11,020 bases of DNA, from positions 1-11,020 of the forward strand of contig JAFAGF010000046.1 of NCBI GenBank assembly GCA_023422975.1, given 5' to 3'. The translations under genes were made by a program, and so were the position numbers. Every line of letters begins with the position of its first letter. The stretch's first letter is position 1. The notes under the pieces were generated by a model. It was given only the letters and a program-made list of their open reading frames with translations, searched no databases and was not told the origin of the DNA. Of this stretch, positions 7,112 through 11,020 are shown in pieces. Source of the DNA: Pseudomonadota bacterium (GTDB taxonomy: Bacteria > Pseudomonadota > Gammaproteobacteria > Burkholderiales > Burkholderiaceae_C).

Positions 7112-8448
7112 GTAGCACCACGACTACTTCCACCATTACCTTGAATGAAGGCTATTTCGTGCGGCGCAACTGGTTTGACTGGTTGTTTGCCGTGCTGGTT
7201 GTCGCTGGTGGCTTGTTTGCCTTGAACCAGTACAGCCATGCCATGAATGGCTACGAAAAAGGTATTTTGGTTGGCACGATACCGGCCATGATCTGGCTGG
7301 GCTGGTTCTGGCGTCCGCTGAACAAGCTGATGCTGGCCATTGCGGCTTTGTCGCTCTTGGCGATCTGGCTTTACCAAGGCCCAGATGGTGTGGCACACAT
7401 CGACCGTTCGGAGACAGTGTTTGGCTTGAAGTACTTCCTGTCCAGCCAGTCCGCCATCTTGTGGATGAGTGTGCTGTGCTTTATGGCCACCATCTTCTAC
7501 TGGATCAGCCTGTTTGCGAAAGGTGAGCGCGACACCTTCGGCACGATAGGCTCGCGTATCACTTGGGTGGCTATCACACTGGCACTGGTGGGCACCATGG
7601 TGCGTTGGTTTGAGAGCTATTTGCTCGGCCCGGACATTGGTCACATCCCTGTGAGCAATCTGTACGAAGTGTTCGTCATGTTCATCTGGATGACCGCGCT
7701 GTTTTACCTGTACTACGAAGACCAGTACCAGACCCGTGCCCTGGGCGGCTTTGTGATGCTGGTGGTGAGTGCGGCAGTGGGCTTTTTGCTGTGGTACAGC
7801 ATTGTGCGAGAGGCACATGCCATCCAGCCTTTGGTGCCCGCGCTGCAAAGCTGGTGGATGAAGGTACACGTGCCTGCCAACTTTATTGGTTACGGCACAT
7901 TTGCCCTGGCAGCGATGGTGGCGTTTGCCTACCTGATCAAGCAGCAGGCGCAGGAAACCAAGTGGTACAAGCTGGCACCGCTGTGGCTGCTGGGTGTGGC
8001 GTTGTGCTTTGAGCCTTTGGCCTTCCGCCAAAGTCAGGAAACCGGCAGCAGCTACTGGATCATTTATTTCGGTATTTCTTCGCTGATCGTGGCCGCCATT
8101 TTGGCGGCGCGCAAACCGATTGCAGCGCGCTTGCCTTCGTTTGAGATCCTGGACGATGTGATGTACAAATCCATCGCCGTGGGCTTTGCCTTCTTCACGA
8201 TTGCGACCGTGCTCGGTGCCCTGTGGGCAGCAGAGGCATGGGGCGGTTACTGGAGCTGGGACCCCAAGGAAACTTGGGCGCTGATCGTCTGGCTGAACTA
8301 CGCTGCATGGCTGCACATGCGCCTGATGAAGGGCCTGCGCGGCACCGTCTCGGCATGGTGGGCACTGGTGGGCCTGGCCATCACCACCTTTGCTTTCCTG
8401 GGCGTGAATATGTTCTTGTCGGGCCTGCATAGCTACGGTGAGCTGTAA
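7108..8448 (+). CDS. ccsB: c-type cytochrome biogenesis protein CcsB (CcsA/ResC-type, WWD heme handler)
   Basis: Polytopic inner-membrane protein that binds and exports heme and forms the System II synthetase with ResB. Several naming schemes exist; this is the WWD-domain subunit, called CcsA or ResC elsewhere. The 446-aa product has about eight hydrophobic segments. The WWD signature runs WGGYWSWDPKETW at 378-390. Candidate heme-ligand histidines are in the expected places: His254 (KVHVPA) before the WWD box, His403 (WLHMRL) in the following helix, and His441 in the closing FLSGLHSYG. The start overlaps the resB stop by ATGA, so translation is coupled. The gene ends 33 bp before the convergent yqaE-like gene, with no obvious T-tract hairpin between them. 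Confidence 0.95.
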   Translation: MSSTTTTSTITLNEGYFVRRNWFDWLFAVLVVAGGLFALNQYSHAMNGYEKGILVGTIPAMIWLGWFWRPLNKLMLAIAALSLLAIWLYQGPDGVAHIDRSETVFGLKYFLSSQSAILWMSVLCFMATIFYWISLFAKGERDTFGTIGSRITWVAITLALVGTMVRWFESYLLGPDIGHIPVSNLYEVFVMFIWMTALFYLYYEDQYQTRALGGFVMLVVSAAVGFLLWYSIVREAHAIQPLVPALQSWWMKVHVPANFIGYGTFALAAMVAFAYLIKQQAQETKWYKLAPLWLLGVALCFEPLAFRQSQETGSSYWIIYFGISSLIVAAILAARKPIAARLPSFEILDDVMYKSIAVGFAFFTIATVLGALWAAEAWGGYWSWDPKETWALIVWLNYAAWLHMRLMKGLRGTVSAWWALVGLAITTFAFLGVNMFLSGLHSYGEL

Positions 8449-8481
8449 ACCCTGAGCCACAGACAGTCAGCAGTCGGCCTA

Positions 8482-8673
8482 TCAGCGGCTGCCCAGTGCT
8501 TCCTTGATTTTCTTGTCCGTCTTGTACTGGCTCAGGGCATAGACGGCCCAGATCGCTGCAGGCACCCAGCCAATCAGTGTGATTTGCAGAAGCAGGCACA
8601 GCAGGCCCGCAAACGGGCGACCGATGGTGAAGAACACAGAGAAGGGCAAAAGCAAAGCAAGCAGCAGGCGCAT
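8482..8673 (-). CDS. YqaE/Pmp3 family small membrane protein
   Basis: A 63-aa protein with two hydrophobic helices (about residues 3-17 and 22-47) and a short positively charged tail (YKTDKKIKEAL). The order LLPFSVFFTIG, then LLLQITLIGWVPAAIWAVYAL matches the YqaE/Pmp3 (UPF0057) pattern of PP.(A)VF followed by L..LG(Y/W)(I/V)P..I.A.Y. Eukaryotic Pmp3 affects membrane potential and salt tolerance; the role of bacterial members is poorly defined and often stress-linked. No Shine-Dalgarno is visible before ATG 8673. It follows the esterase gene on the same strand after 82 bp, and its end is convergent with ccsB. Family assignment is fairly secure; function is not. Confidence 0.8.
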   Translation of the reverse strand: MRLLLALLLPFSVFFTIGRPFAGLLCLLLQITLIGWVPAAIWAVYALSQYKTDKKIKEALGSR

Positions 8674-8755
8674 GGCAGAACGTGGTGATAACCAGAAAAG
8701 TCAATAACGAGTGCCGAAATCTAGCACCCGTTGGCAAGACCGTGGATGCGGCGGG

Positions 8756-9850
8756 TCAAGACGCGGGTCGGGGCGTCGCAACCGTTGCTTCGCGGCGACT
8801 CCAGTCCACGCCGACACGTGCCGCTTGCATGCAGGCGTACAGCTGGGTGCCTCCGTGGTTGGCACCGGGCCAGATGTCGTGCTCGGTGTGCAGCTGCGGC
8901 ACTTGGCGCAGGGCCTGTGCCAGGGCGGCGGCGTTGGTCAGACCGTGCATACGGGCGCGTGCCTGTGCCTGGCGGGCAGATGCTTCGCGCTCGGGGTTGG
9001 GCGTGCGGCGTGGGTCGGTGCGGCCAGCGATCTCTTCGCTGCCTTGGCTCAGGTACAAGCGCATGGCGGTAGGCAAGGGTGTGCTTCCGCTTTGATAGCG
9101 CTGCATGAATTGCACCGCCTCTTCCAGCACGATGCCATTGCCCCACCACAGCGAGGGGCTGGCCGCCACATACTGCTGGAACATGGCCGGACGTGTGAAC
9201 AGCGTGTGCAAAGTGAACAAGCCACCGTAAGAGTGGCCGACCAGTGTTTGCTGCTGCGCATGCAAGGGCAGTTGCGTATGCAGCATGGGCTGCAACTGCT
9301 GTGCCATCCAGTCCAGAAATACGTCAGCCCCACCTTGGGCGCGGCCCTGGCTGTCGGGGACAACGCCCTCGAAGGGCAAGGTGTAGTCATAGGTGCGTGC
9401 GGCACGGTCGTGCACCTCGGTGCTGCCAGCGGGTAGGGCATGGCCCAGGCCGACGATGACGGCACTGGCGCCACGCATCTCCGCACCCCGCCCGCCGCGG
9501 TTGTGCATGAGCTGTGCCAGCAGCGGAAACATCAAGTTGCCATCCAGCACATAAATGACCGGCCAACCCTGTGCGGGGGCTGGGCCCTGCGGCACATACA
9601 CCATCACGCGGTGCTGGCGCTCTGTGGTGCTGCCAGGCAAGCGCGCTGCAGGCAGATCGATGTAGCGCACGCCGGACATGTGCCAAGCATGGCCGAAGGC
9701 TGCGGGAGAATTAGTAGAGGCTGCCATATTGGAAGGGGTGCTGCCCAGGCTGCTGCAGCCCATCAGCCCGAGGCTGGGGGCCGCCAGTGCGCTGGCCAGC
9801 CAGTGGCGGCGTGAGGCGTCGGGAATGGGGGCAGGGGTGGTCGAAGTCAT
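8756..9850 (-). CDS. IroE/Fes-like alpha/beta hydrolase-fold esterase, predicted Tat lipoprotein
   Basis: A putative esterase of the PF00756 type (esterase D/Fes/IroE group). The 364-aa product opens with a leader carrying twin arginines (SRRHWLAS, Arg14-15) and a lipobox LMGC with Cys32, so it is probably exported by Tat and lipid-anchored. The central domain has VRYIDLPAARLPG and PVIYVLDGN (97-105), which resemble IroE/BesA-type siderophore esterases. The nucleophile elbow is GHSYGG with Ser207, and the likely catalytic His332 is in GANHGG; the acid residue is not clear. ATG 9850 is preferred over an in-frame TTG at 9859; Shine-Dalgarno is weak. A Fur-box-like palindrome lies about 146 bp upstream, supporting a role in iron acquisition by hydrolysis of a ferri-siderophore ester. 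No TonB receptor or siderophore gene is in view, so the substrate is inferred, and a general esterase remains possible. Confidence 0.82.
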   Translation of the reverse strand: MTSTTPAPIPDASRRHWLASALAAPSLGLMGCSSLGSTPSNMAASTNSPAAFGHAWHMSGVRYIDLPAARLPGSTTERQHRVMVYVPQGPAPAQGWPVIYVLDGNLMFPLLAQLMHNRGGRGAEMRGASAVIVGLGHALPAGSTEVHDRAARTYDYTLPFEGVVPDSQGRAQGGADVFLDWMAQQLQPMLHTQLPLHAQQQTLVGHSYGGLFTLHTLFTRPAMFQQYVAASPSLWWGNGIVLEEAVQFMQRYQSGSTPLPTAMRLYLSQGSEEIAGRTDPRRTPNPEREASARQAQARARMHGLTNAAALAQALRQVPQLHTEHDIWPGANHGGTQLYACMQAARVGVDWSRREATVATPRPAS

Positions 9851-9995
9851 GGCGGGCAATACACAAAGGCACCCAAGAGCGGTGCAGGGACAAAGGACCG
9901 CTCACCACCTCTGATACGTCGTTGTTTCGCCTTGTCTCAGGCGCAAACCTTCGATGTGCGAGGTACTGTGAGCAGCTCAAAGACAGAAGTGTAAA

Positions 9996-10010
9996 TGAGA
10001 AATATTCTCA
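9996..10010. promoter_or_regulatory. Candidate Fur box between the esterase and PEBP genes
   Basis: TGAGAAATATTCTCA is a 6-bp inverted repeat (TGAGAA/TTCTCA) around ATA. In the 7-1-7 layout it matches TGATAATnATTATCA at 11 of 14 positions, and the TGAGAATnATTCTCA variant often seen in Fur boxes at 13 of 14. It lies 146 bp upstream of the esterase start and 87 bp upstream of the PEBP start. A weak plus-strand promoter (AAGACA at 9980-9985, 17 bp, TATTCT at 10003-10008) would overlap it. The 247-bp spacer is AT-richer here than in the flanking genes. Confidence 0.55.
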
Positions 10011-10046
10011 AACATGCCGGCTTGCAGTGTGCTGCTGAAAAGTGCC

Positions 10047-10062
10047 GCCTGCCGCAGCAGGC
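10047..10062. other. Short GC hairpin in the PEBP leader
   Basis: GCCTGC and GCAGGC pair perfectly (6 bp) around CGCA, 20 bases upstream of the ribosome binding site of the PEBP gene. There is no T-tract, so it is not a terminator; it may be leader structure or chance. Confidence 0.3.
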
Positions 10063-10082
10063 ATACTGCAGGGCTTGTGACC

Positions 10083-10089
10083 AAGGAGA
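10083..10089 (+). promoter_or_regulatory. Ribosome binding site deciding the PEBP start
   Basis: AAGGAGA lies 8 bases before ATG 10098. The frame is open further upstream to an ATG at 10014, but this strong site and the family's usual N-terminus both choose 10098. Confidence 0.85.
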
Positions 10090-10097
10090 TAGCAAGC

Positions 10098-10595
10098 ATG
10101 ACAAATTTCACTCTGAGCAGCCCCGACATTCCTGCAGGCGGCGCGATTGCACCGGTGTTTGAGTCCGACATGTTCGGTTGTGGCGGTGCCAACGCATCGC
10201 CTGTTTTGCAGTGGAACGCAGCCCCCGAAGGCACGCAAAGTTTTGCAGTGACTGTGTACGACCCGGATGCACCCACCGGCTCAGGCTGGTGGCACTGGAT
10301 GGTGGTGGACATTCCTGCCCATGTGAGCAGTCTGGCAGCCAATGCCGGCGAAAAAGGCGGGGCCAAATTGCCCGCAGGTGCACGCCAGATGCGCAACGAC
10401 TACGGTATTTTTGCGTGGGGCGGCATGTGCCCGCCGCCCGGTGACAAGCCGCACCGCTACATCTTCACGGTGCATGCGCTGTCGGTGCCCAAACTGGATA
10501 TGCCGGATGACGCCACCACCGCCATTGGCGGCTTCATGATCAACGCCAACACGATCGCCAAGGCCTCGTTCACATCGACGTATGCACGCGTCTGA
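10098..10595 (+). CDS. YbhB/YbcL family Raf kinase inhibitor-like protein (PEBP fold)
   Basis: A 165-aa phosphatidylethanolamine-binding-protein homologue. The PEBP signature DPDAPT is at 55-60 with His66 (WWHWMVVDIP), and the second ligand-pocket motif CPPPGDKPHRYIFTVHAL is at 111-128. Together they form the anion-binding pocket of the fold. E. coli YbhB and YbcL are the nearest known bacterial members; their ligand and role are unsettled. There is no signal peptide, so this one looks cytosolic, like YbhB. Length and motifs are complete. Two cysteines (Cys28, Cys111) are near the pocket. It is divergent from the esterase gene, across a spacer with a Fur-box candidate, and is followed by the large hairpin terminator. 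Confidence 0.92.
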   Translation: MTNFTLSSPDIPAGGAIAPVFESDMFGCGGANASPVLQWNAAPEGTQSFAVTVYDPDAPTGSGWWHWMVVDIPAHVSSLAANAGEKGGAKLPAGARQMRNDYGIFAWGGMCPPPGDKPHRYIFTVHALSVPKLDMPDDATTAIGGFMINANTIAKASFTSTYARV

Positions 10596-10630
10596 GTGAC
10601 GTGCAGGGATGTGCTCTGCAAGGGCGCATC

Positions 10631-10723
10631 AAAAACAAGAGCGGCTAGCGCTTGTTCAAAAAAGGTTTCCTGTATAAAACTATGGAAAACCTTTGCAGAC
10701 AAAGCGCTAGATGCTCTTTTTTT
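10631..10723 (+). terminator. Nested long hairpin with T7 tract, probable bidirectional terminator and dispersed repeat
   Basis: Outer stem: AGAGC (10638-10642) pairs GCTCT (10713-10717), a two-base mismatch follows, CTAGCGCT (10645-10652) pairs AGCGCTAG (10703-10710), and TGT (10653-10655) pairs ACA (10699-10701) with one bulged A. Inner stem: AAAGG, TTT, CC (10661-10670) pairs GG, AAA, CCTTT (10684-10694) with one bulge and a 13-base AT-rich loop. T7 follows on the plus strand (10717-10723), and A5 at 10631-10635 gives a T-rich end on the minus strand. It sits between convergent genes, where a two-way terminator is expected. The outer CTAGCGCT arms resemble a repeat I recall as common in Comamonadaceae intergenic regions. 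Confidence 0.7.
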
Positions 10724-10810
10724 CTTGGATCGCTGCGTACGCAGTGCGGTGGCACTGGCGCGGCCATCGCATCCACTGTTGCAATTGCTGCAGCGCGCTG
10801 CAGGCCGTGG

Positions 10811-11020
10811 TCAGCTGATGAATTCGTCGCGTGCCGCTTGCGACAGGTGGGTGGTATCGCCCCAGCCCACCAGCGTCAGTCCTTCGGGCGTCCACAGCAG
10901 GCGGTTGATGGCCGCGTTGCCCAGCTCCCAACTGCGGGGAGCTTGCAGGTCCTGGCGGGTGGCCAGGCGGTACAGGATGTCCATCACGCCGCCGTGCGCC
11001 ACCAGCGCAATTTGTCCGCC
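10811..11020 (-). CDS. Histidine phosphatase family protein (phosphoglycerate-mutase-like), C-terminal part
   Basis: The last 69 residues of a protein that continues beyond the right edge, ending at TGA (10811-10813). It contains LVAHGGVMDIL, the second-histidine motif of the histidine phosphatase (PGM-like) superfamily. The next part, SWELGNAAINRLLWTPEGLTLVGWGDTTHL, is the usual C-terminal half, with the conserved N-x-x-(I/L)-N-x-L-x-W pattern. The catalytic RHG motif would be in the missing N-terminal part. Members range from phosphoglycerate mutases to GpmB-, CobC- and SixA-like phosphatases; the substrate cannot be told from this fragment. The only clear terminator for it is the bidirectional hairpin at 10631-10723, about 90 bases past its stop. 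Confidence 0.88.
   Translation of the reverse strand, partial: GGQIALVAHGGVMDILYRLATRQDLQAPRSWELGNAAINRLLWTPEGLTLVGWGDTTHLSQAARDEFIS

Noticed and set aside
6793..8460. A 555-codon open frame on the minus strand opposite ccsB and the end of resB
   Set aside because: Its product is rich in His, Gln and Arg with no domain logic, and it lies antisense to ccsB, whose WWD motif and histidines are unmistakable. It is a composition shadow.
8674..8755. Terminator for the esterase gene (GTGC/GCAC stem)
   Set aside because: The stem is only 4 bp with a 9-base loop and no T-tract on the minus strand directly after it; not supportable.
10631..10723. Integron attC site
   Set aside because: The long imperfect hairpin is suggestive, but the RYYYAAC and GTTRRRY core sites are missing and there is a T-tract, so a terminator/repeat explains it better.

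Overview
The window reads as ordinary chromosomal backbone of a betaproteobacterium, most likely in the family Comamonadaceae. This is inferred from the protein sequences (MetK, YihA/EngB, cytochrome c4, ResB, CcsB), from a System II (Ccs) cytochrome c assembly operon, from tandem late acyltransferases of lipid A next to metK, and from a GCGCTTG-centred palindromic repeat that I recall as common in this family. There is no transposase, integrase, phage gene, tRNA, rRNA or CRISPR array in view.

Layout. Left edge: the first 168 codons of metK (minus strand), divergent from two overlapping LpxL/LpxM-type acyltransferase genes (634-1494 and 1491-2366, plus). These are convergent, with a 7-bp overlap, to an epoxide-hydrolase-like alpha/beta hydrolase (minus, 2360-3319). 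Just upstream of the hydrolase on the same strand lies the ribosome-assembly GTPase gene yihA/engB (3375-4133). A 69-bp divergent spacer separates yihA from a diheme cytochrome c4 gene (4203-4826, plus). The cytochrome gene ends at a strong intrinsic terminator, and only 26 bases later resB begins, overlapping ccsB by ATGA. Together these supply a c-type cytochrome and the membrane machine that attaches its heme.

Right part: a 63-aa YqaE/Pmp3-type membrane peptide and an IroE/Fes-like esterase with a Tat-plus-lipobox leader (both minus), then a divergent YbhB/YbcL-type PEBP gene (plus). The esterase/PEBP spacer contains a palindrome very close to a Fur box, which fits a siderophore esterase under iron control. 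A large nested hairpin with a T7 tract separates the PEBP gene from the 3' end of a histidine-phosphatase gene (minus) that runs off the right edge.

The most interesting points are the Fur-box candidate between the esterase and the PEBP gene, the nested-hairpin repeat used as a terminator, a decayed copy of the same repeat that appears to encode the C-terminus of the alpha/beta hydrolase, and the terminator wedged directly in front of resB. I see no convincing undescribed multi-gene system here.
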